Positions 1 to 10,404 of a DNA stretch of 64,000 nucleotides are shown here, piece by piece. Under the pieces are notes generated by a model. The model saw only the letters and a list, made by a program, of their open reading frames with translations. It ran no database searches and was not told the DNA's origin. The position numbers and the translations under genes are program-made. Numbering within the stretch: the stretch's first letter is position 1; the number at the start of each line of letters is the position of its first letter. Source of the DNA: Astrothelium macrocarpum (Eukaryota; Ascomycota; Dothideomycetes; Trypetheliales; Trypetheliaceae); assembly GCA_021030915.1 (NCBI GenBank), contig JAGEMR010000001.1:620001-684000 (forward strand), given 5' to 3'.

Positions 1-735
1 TAGCTTTGGTGTATTCCTTGAAGGTGAGCATAATCTCTGGCGCACGGTACCACCTTGTGGCAACATATTCGGTCATAAAGCCAGAATTATCTTCTGTAGA
101 AGCAGCTGATCTTGCCAGCCCAAAGTCACAGACCTTGAGATCACAATTGGCGTTGAGAAGGAGATTGGAAGGTTTCAGGTCACGGTGGAGGACATTCGCA
201 GAATGCATTGCCTTGAGTGCGCGCAGGGTCTGGTAGATGAAGTACTGGCAGTGGTCGTCGGACAATTCCTGAGTGCGAATGACACGATGCATGTCGGTCT
301 CCATGAGTTCCTATCACAAAGTCAGCGCGGCAGTCATTTTTTCGGCCAATTTGCTAGGCGTACTTGGATAAGGTAGACCTCGGAGAAGTTCTCAAAACCG
401 CGAGGCTTCTGGATATCGAGGATGGAAATGATGTTCTCATGGTTGAAGTATCTCAGCAGCTTCATTTCACGAAGGGTGCGGAGACAGAACATGGAATGGT
501 CAAAGGGCGTAATCTTCTTGATGGCAACCTTTTGCTGAGAAGGCTTGTGTATCGCAGAACTGTGTCCTATTAGTTTTTTGCGGTTCGCACTCACAACTCG
601 ATTTCAGGCTGTAAATGGTACGCACCAAACTACTCCATATGCGCCTTCCCCGACAACATCCTGAATGTCATACTGCTCCGAAACATTAAAGGAAATTTTC
701 CTCGAGCTGCCCGAAGGAGGGGCACGCTGAGACAT
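1..735 (-). CDS. Fus3/Kss1-type MAP kinase, partial (C-terminus beyond left edge)
   Basis: This is a serine/threonine MAP kinase of the Fus3/Kss1 class, which in filamentous ascomycetes acts in the mating, filamentation and infection cascade. Three exons are visible: 735-626, 559-364 and 310 to the window edge, with introns of 66 and 53 bp; the first junction rebuilds a Cys codon. The N-terminus starts MSQRAPPSG. Next come the glycine loop GEGAYGVV, the VAIKK lysine, the HRDLKPSN catalytic loop, DFGLA, and the TEY dual-phosphorylation motif followed by VATRWYRAPE. The reading stops at TFKEYTKA because the window ends, so about 40% of a normal 350-residue kinase is missing. The ATG at 735 gives the usual short N-terminal tail of the family. 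The family is very well conserved, so the class call is firm; orthology to one named gene (Pmk1/Fmk1-like) is inferred. Confidence 0.95.
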
Positions 736-2246
736 GTTGAGAGATTGTGTGTGAAGTAAATTTCACAAGGAAGCAACAAAGAGAGCTGAGATTGCCAATA
801 TAGATTCTGAGTGTGCGGAAGAAGGGAGTTGAGAAGATGGAGAGTTCGATGATAGTGGCGCAAAAGCGAATCGAGGTTCAAATTGGGCTAACAATAGGCG
901 GGGTTACTATGGAAGAAGCATTGTGTTAGCCATTATTGCATCGAGTGGGGACCAGACAATAAGAAGTATTGATCGGAGCTCGGATCCTTGCCCAACCACG
1001 TGGGATGTGATGGTCTACAGTCGCAATGAAGTATGACTGTTTTTCAACCCAAGGCTCAGTGTCACAGGAAAAGATTTACGAAACTTGCCAAAAGAGGCGC
1101 CAACACCAACAGAAGAGTGCTGTCGCGCATTCTGCTTCTCGAAGGGATACATCCCACTAGCATCCATCCGGACGTTTCTCCGAAAACAGCTGCGGTCGGG
1201 AATGATGTGATACAATGAAAAGTAAAGCTCACTTGTGCGTGTGACATACCTGTCCAAATCTGGCACACCCAATACTGCACCTCCTATCTGTATGGCGACG
1301 ACTGGTATTTCTCTCTTTGACGGTCTGAGTCCAGCTCAACGGTCGTTTCAGATATCAAGCGATGGTAGCTTGCGTTGCGTGCAGTTCAGGTGAGAAGGCG
1401 CAATTGCGAGCTCATGAAGCACCAGATGCGTTGCTCTTGAGTAGCGTTCCTACCACTTGCAGCAAGAGGCCAGCTGAGGTAGGATGGCTGAAGGTGTATG
1501 TATGAATCGAAATCCGGGTAACTGGTTCCGGATGGCAATGGACAGGCGGAATGAGGTAGCGAAAGCGATGAGAAGACTAATAACGCCAGAGGCTAGCAAT
1601 GGCACTGGCACTGGCACTGGCACTGAGTTAGGCAACACGTCTCTGCGCAAGCAAACGGATAAAGTAGCGGTGATAGAGGATAGGTGTACCTGAATATCGG
1701 CAGCGTACTGTAGCTTCTGCAGCTGGAGGCTCGTGGACCAGGCGCCGCGAGGAATGCAGGTCCTCGTCATGCAACAAGCAATCACAGCGGAGCGCTGACA
1801 GCAGAAGATAATATTTGGCAAACGGGCGAACAAGGAGACTGGGTATTTGCAGGCAAAATGACGACTTTCGCAGTGGCAGGCAGAGAATGTTGGTGCAGCT
1901 AAGGCGGGGGCGCTTGGAATAACCCAGCAGCAGCCAGCTGATTCGCCTTCCGCGCTCGTCAGATTGACAACGAGACCTGGTCCAGTTGGTGTGCAATTGC
2001 ATTCCTCATGCAGGCCACCAGCCGCTGGGCCATCTGAAACACGAAACTTGTCTGCTTGGTAGTGTGACGATGACCTCAGTTCAAGCAAAAACGTCACTCT
2101 GTTCGCTGCCCGCAAGGTCCAAGCTCAATGACCGAGCCGGCTATGCTTCATGACCTTCTAATTTACAGCCTAATATATGTAAAACACCAGAGAAATCAAT
2201 ACATCTGAAGGGTCGCTCTTGATGAGACAATATCGTTCCAGAATTC
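736..2246. other. Intergenic, MAP kinase upstream region
   Basis: This 1.5-kb stretch lies between the MAP kinase start and the OXA1 stop. Open frames up to about 220 codons occur on both strands around 1450-2115, but they have no recognisable domains or coding character. A palindromic CACGTG box is present near 998. A hexanucleotide repeat is listed separately. It is probably promoter and 5' leader of the kinase plus the OXA1 3' region. Confidence 0.5.
1601..1624. repeat. (GGCACT)4 hexanucleotide microsatellite
   Basis: Four perfect tandem copies of GGCACT sit in the region upstream of the MAP kinase. No function is suggested by the context. Confidence 0.9.
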
Positions 2247-3741
2247 CTAATCGTCTGCCGATGGCTTTCGTTTCTGCTCCCTGCGCATCTCTTTCGTTCG
2301 TTGTCTTGTCCACACCTCATCTTCCAACTCTGTGGCGCGTCGCTTGTCGTACGCTCTTGCTGATTGCATGAACTTTTTGCTAAGCTTCGCTGTACCTTGC
2401 CCATTCTTTAACCTGTCGCTGCCCGTGAGGCGTGAAATGCCCTTTTTCATATCTGAGACCGCCCCCTGGACTTCATCTACAGCACCTTGCAGGATCGACT
2501 TCTTCTGTTCCTGAGGTGCTTGATAATTCTTCATGGGATTTGTAATCGATTCTGTTGCACGTCGAAAATCCGCTGGAGAGATCTCCACTCGGAGCCGTCG
2601 TTGCCTCTCTGCAGCATCCTCACTTGATGTCGGTGGATGGAGAGGGTATAAGCCGAGCAGCTTTCGGAAAGTGGGGTGTCGTAGCATTGAGGCTTGGGCT
2701 TGGCCCCAGATTACTGAGACTACGAGTGTTACCTGGATTGCAGCCGGCATCCCCGCCCCTATAAGGAAGAGAAGAACCGGAAATATGACTGACAACCTTT
2801 TCATCGCTGTAGGGGAAAACGCGCCTGGTGTCTGTACACCTGTTTCGCCACCACGCTGAAGAATGACGAAGATTGCATCAGTGAACATTCATTGGATTCA
2901 GTAGCCATGCGGAATTTAATGCAATACTTACCTTGAACATGTAATAAATGATGCAGGACGCAGCAAACGGTAGTATGTAGAGTGGATCCGCCAACGTAAG
3001 GTCTTGTACCCAGAGAAAGCCACCCTCGAGGAATCCTGGAACTGGTACCTTGCACATGGCTCGTAACAGATTGAAAGAAGAGATCCCAATAACCATTGGT
3101 ATCACAGAGGGAAGGAACATTGTAATTGGATTGACGCCCGAGATCTTAATAGCCCGAGCGTACTCCATTGCAGTCTGTTCTCTGAGCCTCGCATCTCCAG
3201 TGATGCTTGCTTCTTTGAGTTTTGCCTGGAGGGGCCGAAGGACAGGTTGCATCGCTGCCATCTTTGCTGCATTATTCGACATGTACACTGCCGCTGGAAG
3301 AGATACGAGACGAAAAACTACTGTGGTGAGTACAATGGACAGCCACCAAGGCGTACCGGCCAAGACGTGGATATGCTCAAGAGTCCATTCGATGGTGGAG
3401 CGAAATCCCCAACCGTACTCAACTCCGAGTTCGCGGAGAAAGCCAATATGCTCTGTGATATTGTATGGGTCACTTTGCTGCAGTTCTGCGAGCTCTTCAA
3501 GATTGATTTGCTCAAACGATCCGACGGATTCGGGGTAAGTTTGCGAAGAAGCGGCACTTGTCGGCGTTTGTGACGTTCCAGTAGAATTGAATCGCAGGCC
3601 CAAGAAAGCAGCTGGAAGTGCTGTGTGAGGGCGTGGCACACGACGCCATTGCCGCAGTGGTTGTGTACCATTTAATGGTACATGTACATATATAAGGGGT
3701 CTGCTGGTGGTAGAAAAGCTCTTGGGAGCTCTACTCAGCGG
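2247..3741 (-). CDS. OXA1: Mitochondrial inner-membrane insertase OXA1 (5' exon unresolved)
   Basis: This is an Oxa1/YidC-family insertase that places mitochondrially and some nuclear-encoded proteins into the inner membrane. Two exons are clear: 3741 (or upstream) to 2932 and 2855-2247, with a canonical GTAAGT donor and a TTCAG acceptor. The protein shows a basic, serine-rich presequence (SRAPKSFSTTSRP, later LRQWRRVPRPH). The membrane core follows, with segments around WWLSIVLTTVVFRL, ITMFLPSVIPMVIG, YILPFAASCIIYYMFK and the last pair LSVIFPVLLFLIGAG/AIQVTLVVSVIWG. A charged matrix tail rich in K, R and E follows, as expected for ribosome binding. The frame opens after a TGA at 3751-3753 and contains no ATG before GTG 3639, so the start codon must lie in an upstream exon, probably spliced to the CAG acceptor at 3744-3742. 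A short first exon around 3800-3900 is likely but I could not fix it. Confidence 0.88.
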
Positions 3742-4338
3742 CTGGGAAGTTCATTAGCTTTGCACCCTGTCGTCAGAACACATGCATACTGTATGGTTCA
3801 AACCTGGTCCTCGCCATGCTGTCCCTTTCAGATGACGAATGGTCAGGTCTGGGAAGGCGAAGCCTCTGCTCGGCATCATCGCGACGTTCTCGCATCAAAG
3901 CAGTGAAGGTCGGACTAGAAATTATTCCTGGCCGCACGGACCTCAATCCGCATGCGCTGTAGAGATGATTAGAGTGCTTCCGCAACATCGGCGTTTTGCT
4001 CTGCATCTACTAAGAGCTTTGGATTTTCGGGCAAGATCACATCAATACATGAAACGCATCACCATTACTTGTGCAGTAGGTGATCTTTCGTCCGAGCGAG
4101 AATTGATTCACGAGAAGCCAAAGCCTTCCGGAATGGAGCAGGCATTGAACGGAACTTCCAACGTGGCAAGCCTGATTTGAATCAGATTTTGACTGGTTAG
4201 ATCCGGCCAGTATATGCTAGGTACAGTGGTATTTTACGCCCTCGGCCATGCGGCTATGCTATTATTCACATCCGCGCCGTCCATGTACAACGCCCAAGTG
4301 GTTTTGTGAATTTTACATAGTACCTCGCCCATCTGCAA
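3742..4338. other. Intergenic between OXA1 and MIM1
   Basis: No complete gene is recognised. The OXA1 start exon is expected in the first 150-200 bp (minus strand). ATG triplets occur there near 3875, but no frame and donor combination joins convincingly to the downstream frame. The rest is unassigned. Confidence 0.5.
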
Positions 4339-4806
4339 TCACTCCAGCGCTGTATATGCATCCAATTCCTCACCATCTCTCCGTCTTCTCTCGATGGGGT
4401 CCTCGCGAACTTCAATACCAGGCCCGATTGGTCTGCTATTGCGATGGGATGGAAAGACCTGAAGAGATATCAACATGTGTGATTTTGTAACATCGGAAAT
4501 GGACGAAGGATCCGGTTTGATTACAGTATAGCTCACCTTCGTTTGTGACCAACCCAGATTGAAAGCAATCTCATGAGCAAAGAGCTCCCCAAACCCTAGC
4601 ATCAGACCATTGATGAACGGCAATATCAAGTTGATAGCAGCACCCCGTAACAGACTCCAAACAGTGGGCTGTGTGTAGAGAATCAAGGGCGAACCTTCTT
4701 CCGGCGGAGGAGAGTCTGATAGCTCGTTGTTTGCTTCATAGTTCTCGCTGTCAGAAGGCATGGTCAAAGACGATTCTGAGAGATCATGGCGGTTGTCGGG
4801 CATCAT
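4339..4806 (-). CDS. MIM1: MIM1/TOM13 mitochondrial outer-membrane import factor
   Basis: Mim1 (Tom13) is the small single-pass outer-membrane protein that helps insert alpha-helical outer-membrane proteins and assemble the TOM complex. Two exons, 4806-4537 and 4458-4339, are separated by a 78-bp intron with GTGAGC donor and TTCAG acceptor. Together they encode about 129 residues. The acidic, Ser/Pro-rich N-terminus faces the cytosol. The conserved core reads TVWSLLRGAAINLILP, then FINGLMLGFGELFAHE and LGWSQTKVFP, including the glycine-spaced transmembrane helix typical of the family. The C-terminal tail is polar. The protein begins with two adjacent Met codons (4806 and 4803) and either could serve. 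Its upstream side is the side invaded by the transposon relic, whose left end is only about 180 bp from the start codon. Confidence 0.92.
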   Translation of the reverse strand: MMPDNRHDLSESSLTMPSDSENYEANNELSDSPPPEEGSPLILYTQPTVWSLLRGAAINLILPFINGLMLGFGELFAHEIAFNLGWSQTKVSYTVIKPDPSSISDVTKSHMLISLQVFPSHRNSRPIGPGIEVREDPIERRRRDGEELDAYTALE

Positions 4807-4990
4807 GTGCAGATGGAAGGCCAGTAGCGTTGAATAGCGGTTTGCGGAGGGTACGGATCGTGTTGAGTTCAGCAGCGGACTTGACGCAGCAAGCTCACTT
4901 CATTGTCTTGGGGCATAATGAGGTGTGAAGGTTAGCTGGTGCGTGAGGACCGGCGCTGGGGGGATCAACCGAGTGACGTTTTGTACGGTA

Positions 4991-5078
4991 GGAGTATCCA
5001 CCACCGTGTGCACGGTCCCACACAATGCACACTCAAATTAATTCTCACCACCAAGCATTCAGAATTAGTTATCTCCAC
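4991..5078 (+). repeat. Left terminal inverted repeat of the pogo-like relic
   Basis: This 88-bp arm begins GGAGTATCCACCACC and pairs with 7071-7158. By eye there are six mismatches, five of them transitions, which agrees with RIP acting on an originally perfect repeat. It is preceded by TA. Confidence 0.92.
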
Positions 5079-5336
5079 AATCATATTAGATAATGAGATG
5101 AAATTATATATAATCAATAATTTTCATTTTTATATCTAATTTAATTCATTGAAATTAATTTCGAAAATGTTGTGGAAATTGTATTTATCGTTCTGAACGA
5201 CCTGAATAAGAAATTCCTTCTATCCCATTTAAGACTTCCGCATTTACATATACCATATTTTGAACCTCATTTAATAATTATTTTTGAATCTTCTAATTCC
5301 GTTTTATTTGATGTGTTTTTATATGAAACTGTCTGT

Positions 5337-7065
5337 TCACAGTTTGCTGTTCAATAGCCTTTTTCTTTTGCTGCCGCCGAATAACTCGTTCCTCCTTTTG
5401 TTGTTATTGAATTTCCTACCGGGCGTGTTTTCGTTCTGCCTTTTATTCAGCCTCAATTTATTTATTAATTTATAATTGAATTTTATAAATCTCTTTTTAT
5501 TGTATTTCAAATTATTCAGTCTCCTTTTTCTGTTATTATTGCGTATGAATGAGTGTGATTTTATTAAAATTAAAAAATATCGTTCCATTATATTCAGATG
5601 GTATATTAAAATATTTTCGATATTTGATTTATTATTTCTGAAATTTTATAATATTTTTGAAATTCAAAATTTCGATTTTCAGAAAATGATTTTTTTCATT
5701 TAAGATTAAAATGAATATTTCAAATTTATCAATTTTTTTTTATAATATTTCATTTAATTGGATATTGAATTATTTATATATATATCTTTAATATTTTATG
5801 ATAATCATAATTTCTGAATTTGAATTTGAGAATGAATCTGAATATTTTTTAATAATCTGAATACGAATTTGATCAAATATAATTAATGATTTAAATGACT
5901 GGAATTTTATTTAAAATCATTCATTTTTGATATTTTTTGATATAAATATTTTTATATATATTATTCAAAATAATGAAAAAAAATCGCTTTTATTCAATCT
6001 AATAAAATCTTGTATTCATTGGATCCATTCATCTAATTCTATATTATAATATTTTATCAATAGCTGAAATAAATTGATATCTAATAATTGAAATCGATAA
6101 ATAGAATAAAAAAAATAAATAATTATAAGAATTTGATATTTATGATAATAATCAAAGAATTTTATAATAAAATGAGATTCATAATTATTTATAATAAATA
6201 ATTTCCATTTAAGGCCGTTATTAGTCTTATTTTTGATATTTTTATTGAATATTTTTTTTAATCAGATTAATCCAATTTCATCATTTATTTAATCTAATGA
6301 AAATGATATGAAATTATACTGATGGATAATAGAATTTATATATTGAAATTATGATTCTTGAATGAATCCGAATTGAATATTATAAATGAATGAAGGAGAT
6401 AAATTTTTATCATTTATAGATATTATAATGAGAATAATAATCTATTCATAAAAATCATTTATATCAGATCCTCAAAAGAGACCTTATTCGTATATTATTT
6501 TATTAAATATACGACGATATTTCAAAAATAAATTCATAATAAAATCTTTTTCATTCATATTATATATGTTATATGATGATATTTTATATTAATTCATTTT
6601 AGATTTGATCTATCAAATTATTAATATAAAAATAATATAATTTAATAATTTATATCATTTTAAAATAAAATTGAAATAATTTAAAATTATTTATTTTTTT
6701 TCGAATGAATTCAAATGAAATAAAATATATTGAATTTAATTATAAATAATGATATTATATAAAACGATTTATTCAATTCTTTTCAATTTCTGATTTTACT
6801 ATATTGATAGCGAAATTTCGCGCCATTTGAGACGTAGAAGGAATACCATAATCCGTAAATATATTAATTCACTGAATCAAAATATCTTTATGATATTATG
6901 AAAATTTGGCAGAATTTTTATGAATTGTTTTTTTTTTAGATCTAATGATATTTCGATGGCGGCGTGATAATATTAAACGATTGATTTTATATAATTTTGC
7001 TATTTAAATATAATTAGAACATTTCTGCGCATCTGCCGCTGCAATTGCTTCTTCAATCCGATTCA
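5337..7065 (-). pseudogene. Transposase remnant, pogo/Fot1 type, with many stop codons
   Basis: Starting from ATG 7065 on the minus strand, the frame reads MNRIEEAIAAADAQK and meets a TAA at 7006-7004. It then continues in the same frame as IAKLYKINR and LSRRHR, matching the N-terminal helix-turn-helix region of pogo/Fot1 transposases. Further on, the fragment DYGIPSTSQMARNFA matches the conserved CENP-B-like segment usually reading like GIPPTPSMVRNFA. Still further, a degenerate stretch resembles the NIYNMDEKGF region that holds the first catalytic Asp; that Asp codon is not evident here. A basic Lys/Arg/Asn-rich tail lies near 5337-5588. Dozens of stops break the frame. The family call rests on these local matches. 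Confidence 0.82.
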
Positions 7066-7070
7066 TATTG

Positions 7071-7158
7071 GTGGAGATAATTAATTCTGAATACTTGGTA
7101 TTGAGAATTAATTTGAGTGTGCATTGTGTGGGACCGTGCACATGGTGGTGGACACTCC
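7071..7158 (-). repeat. Right terminal inverted repeat of the pogo-like relic
   Basis: This arm is complementary to 4991-5078 over 88 bp and is followed by TA. It keeps normal base composition up to about 7065, where the transposase start codon lies, before the AT-rich interior begins. Confidence 0.92.
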
Positions 7159-7346
7159 TACACAACGAACAGCTCGAACTTCTTTTACAACCCAACACCT
7201 CCACCATACCTTCTCTCCTCCTTGACGCATTTAATCCTATCTACATTTGTATGTTTCAAGACCATCTCCGTTACGCTCTCTCCGGTCGCTGGACTGCTAA
7301 CAACCGGGACCCGACTTTTTCACCATCTTCTTCATCGCGGGGTTCA

Positions 7347-8702
7347 ATGGATCAAGACCGTAACGCCCTCATCGCCGAATTTTGCGGCATTACTGGCGCA
7401 CCCGCGCATGATGTAAGTCTACTTGGTTTGCTTCCGCTAAATTCACCCTGACTCTAGCATCAGGCACAGCTTGCTCTTGGCGCAAGTCAGTGGAATCTCG
7501 ACTCAGCAGTTGGCCTGTATTACGCCAATCAAGATCAAGAAGACCAAGACGAACCCATCGAGACGGACGAACCCGATCCAGCAGCAACAACAGCGCCTTA
7601 CGGTGGTGCGCGTACATTAGGTGGTGATGGGGTTCCTTCAAGACCAGTTCCTTCTGCATCTTCATCCTCAGGACCCTCACAGTCCAGACAAACCGCACGC
7701 GGGCCAGCACAACGCGGAATGAGGACTCTGCAAGATCTTCAGGGAGAGGGCGAGCCGCGCGGGCCAGGCCACGGCCATCCTCCTGGCGACGACGACGATG
7801 ATGAAAATAGTCAGGACTTCTTTGCAGGAGGCGAGAAGTCTGGGCTTGCTGTGCAAAATCCCAACAACGCTCAGGATCACATTCGCAACATTCTCGAACG
7901 CGCGCGACAGTAAGTATTTTGTCTTCGCCAGGGAAGTTCCAGTAGCAAAAGTTATCAGGTGAGCTAATGCAATGGTAGAGCGCTCCCCCGCCCAGGCGGC
8001 GATGATGAAGAGCAGCCTCGATCACGATTCAGCGGCCAAGGTCAAACTTTAGGAGGTGATGATACTCCTTCCGAAATTATCCCTGATCCTCATTCCAACG
8101 TTCCTCGTCGGGCTGCTCGTGTAACCCGAGTACTTAATTTGTGGCGGGATGGCTTTTCTATCGACGATGGTCCGCTGTGTCGATATGATGATCCCCAGCA
8201 TGCCGCCACGTTGGAGATGATCAATCGAGGCCAGGCACCACTTGATGTCCTGAATGTGGAGCGTGGGCAAGAGGTAGATCTATCTGTCAATCCACGCAAA
8301 GATGAAGATTATACGGCTCCAAAGAAGGTTTACAAGCCCTTTTCCGGATCCGGACAGAGGCTGGGTAGCCCAACTCCCGGTGCGGTAGCATCGTCCAGTC
8401 GCTCGACAGCACCACCCACGTCATCCACTCAGCCTGCTGAAGTTGTTGTCGATGAATCGGCTCCGGTTATCAGATTGCAGATTCGTCTTGCGGATGGGAC
8501 AAATCTCAGAACGCGCTTCAACACCACGCATACAGTCCATGATGTCTATCACTTTGTGAATGCATCAAACCCCAACAGCTCTTCGAGACCTTACATTTTG
8601 ATGACAACATTTCCGAACAAAGATCACTCAGACAGCAGCGTCGCTCTATCAGAAGTCAAAGAATTGTCACGGGGAGGGAATCTGGTGCAGAAATGGCTGT
8701 AG
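7347..8702 (+). CDS. SHP1: UBX-domain Cdc48 adaptor, SHP1/p47 type
   Basis: This is a p47/Shp1-type adaptor that links the AAA ATPase Cdc48 to ubiquitylated substrates and protein phosphatase 1 regulation. Three exons are inferred: 7347-7412, 7464-7909 and 7979-8702, with introns of 51 and 69 bp (donors GTAAGT, acceptors CAG and TAG). The domain order is typical. A UBA-like N-terminus (DRNALIAEFCGITGA, then ASQWNLDSAVGLYY) is followed by an acidic, Pro/Gly-rich linker with a DDDDDE run. The SEP domain begins around RVTRVLNLWRDGFSIDDGPL. After a Ser/Pro linker, the C-terminal UBX domain runs from VIRLQIRLADGTNLRTRFN to LVQKWL. The second acceptor could be six bases earlier (TAG at 7457) without a frame change. 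The start ATG lies about 190 bp downstream of the transposon end, so the relic probably abuts the promoter. Confidence 0.93.
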
Positions 8703-9369
8703 CAACCCTCTTCCGAAAAGATATGCATTACGATGGAGTCCCGATACAATAATAGATATTATCTATATAGACGGTCATCAAATCAACCAACTTCATATGA
8801 CGCCGTTGTGCCTGAGCATGTATCATTATAGAGAAAGTTCCCGGGCAAAATTCTCCAGGACGTGCCTGGCTATGGCGCGGCATTTCACAAAATTTGATTG
8901 CTCGACATGCTACAAATCATTGCATCCTATGCTTCACGAAGATCTAGTACATCTGGAATTGGATGATCTGCTACGATACGTTCTCATAAAAGGCTGAGTC
9001 CTCGATGTTATTTCATATACTGCCATAAATCAAGTAACTTCCAGATAAGACAACCAGTATATCTTGGAGGGAACTCAAGCCCAACTACGGTTATGACCAT
9101 CTTGACAGGCTTCCAGCAACGGAAGAAATGTTGCACAGCCTCGCTTGAATAGTTTTCATCCTTAATTTGTTCGTATGGAGCCTTCAACAATCTCTTCACT
9201 TTTGTTGTTGCACATCATTACCAATATCAGTAATCCATTTTTATAGACCACAATATCCTACAAAATTTTTCCAATAAGAATCGTCAATATAGCAAAATAT
9301 ACGACACTTTGATCATTGACAGAGGTCCAGCAGATCTCTGTGTTGCTTTGAGGCTATCCATCGTACCAA
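8703..9369. other. Intergenic, nothing recognised
   Basis: This is the downstream region of the UBX gene. It contains only short open frames without recognisable domains on either strand, and no repeat stands out. Confidence 0.5.
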
Positions 9370-9910
9370 AACTGTCTCCAACATCTTTCGAAACGACGGA
9401 ATCGCCAAAGCTTGCTCTTCCCTCTCGCGACCATGTCGAGCCCTTGTAGATCCGCGCGTAAGGCATCAAGGATACCACCAAGCACGACAACATCATCTAC
9501 GTCAAAGCCGCCATCACCAAGATCGAAAAGACCCTTTCGGCAACCTCTCAGGCTTCACCATCCACAACGACTACAGCGAGGGCTGGTTCGGTGTCGCCGT
9601 CACCCTCGTCATAGACAGCTACGACGTTCTTAACCGACACCACCGGTTTTGCCGAGAACTGGCTCCGCATGACCTTTAATGCACCTTTGGCGACGGCCAT
9701 AAGCGCGCCCAATTCTCTATCGACATCATCGCCGCCTTCGTCGGCGATGCTGGCCGTGTTTCAAGGGGAAACTGGTGATGACCAGGTTAGCGCATTGGTG
9801 TGCGGTGGAGGAGGGAAGGATAGTCGTTGCGAGTCTGAAGGGAAGAGCGACGGAAGAGGCAGGGTTGGATGAAATGGAGAGGGAGGATGTGGATACTGCG
9901 GGGTGTACCT
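9370..9910 (+). pseudogene. Frame-broken pseudogene of an unidentified protein
   Basis: All three plus-strand frames hold consecutive protein-like pieces that together read as one disrupted gene. First comes TVSNIFRNDGIAKA (frame from about 9372), then KHDNIIYVKAAITKIEKTLS (around 9480-9540). Next is NLSGFTIHNDYSEGWFGVAV with TLVIDSYDVLN (about 9545-9630), then GFAENWLRMTFNAP. A last frame shift gives GDGHKRAQFSIDIIAAFVGD and a tail ending EREDVDTAGCT before a TAG near 9910. The pieces change frame at least three times and have in-frame stops, so no intact product is possible unless the assembly has indels. GC content is normal, so this is not heavy RIP. I do not recognise the family. Confidence 0.6.
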
Positions 9911-10404
9911 AGGGAGGTGAAGTGAGGTTATGGGATCAGCTTTGGATTGGCATTAAATCAGATGGGTGTTTGTGGATTAGACAAGTGAGAAAGAAAGTTT
10001 TGAATGTGAATGATACATAGCGTGTTATATTTACATTGGTACTCTCAAAAATATACTGTTGATACAAATGAAGTTCTCTTTTTTGCACCCAAGAAACCAT
10101 GACCAGGTATCAGATGCTAAGCCAAGCCGTAGAACCCATAAACCTACATATGCGGAGTTCGGAGTAAGCTCTTGCCCATAACCTATAAACAACTAGCCAC
10201 CAATGAACGACACCTTACTCCGAATTTGCTTGCCAGCTCCATGCTCTGACCAGCATCAGGAGCGAACCAATCCCCCATAGCTGCGAGCTCGTCTCGATGG
10301 CCGCCGTTACACGTCTTCCGGAACGACGTGCTTCACAGGATGGAGGAGCATACCAGGGAGGCACATCCGGCCACGCTCCTTTTCCCACTAAAAGACACGA
10401 AAAG
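9911..10404. other. Intergenic, nothing recognised
   Basis: This lies between the pseudogene and the stop codon of the DUF3405-like gene. The open frames crossing 10297-11355 on the plus strand are antisense to that gene and are not considered coding. Confidence 0.5.

Larger units (their letters stand above)
4989..7160 (-). mobile_element. RIP-degenerated Fot1/pogo (Tc1/mariner superfamily) DNA transposon
   Basis: A 2.17-kb AT-rich block is bounded by 88-bp terminal inverted repeats and flanked by TA on both sides (4989-4990 and 7159-7160). This matches the TA target duplication of Tc1/mariner elements. The interior is almost all A and T, with sharp composition edges at the repeats. Read on the minus strand from 7065, the interior still gives recognisable pogo-type transposase pieces (separate entry). 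The decay is of the C-to-T and G-to-A type, for example a CAA-to-TAA nonsense codon early in the frame, as expected from RIP. The element sits in the divergent interval between MIM1 and the UBX gene, with its transposase pointing towards MIM1. It cannot encode an active enzyme; whether intact relatives exist elsewhere in the genome cannot be judged here. Confidence 0.9.

Noticed and set aside
1450..2115. 221-codon minus-strand open frame upstream of the MAP kinase
   Set aside because: It has no domain, an erratic composition rich in Cys and Ser, and other frames overlap it on both strands, so it is probably chance.
5172..5703. Short plus-strand frames in the AT-rich block
   Set aside because: They are shadows of the decayed transposase on the minus strand and have the composition of AT-rich non-coding DNA.
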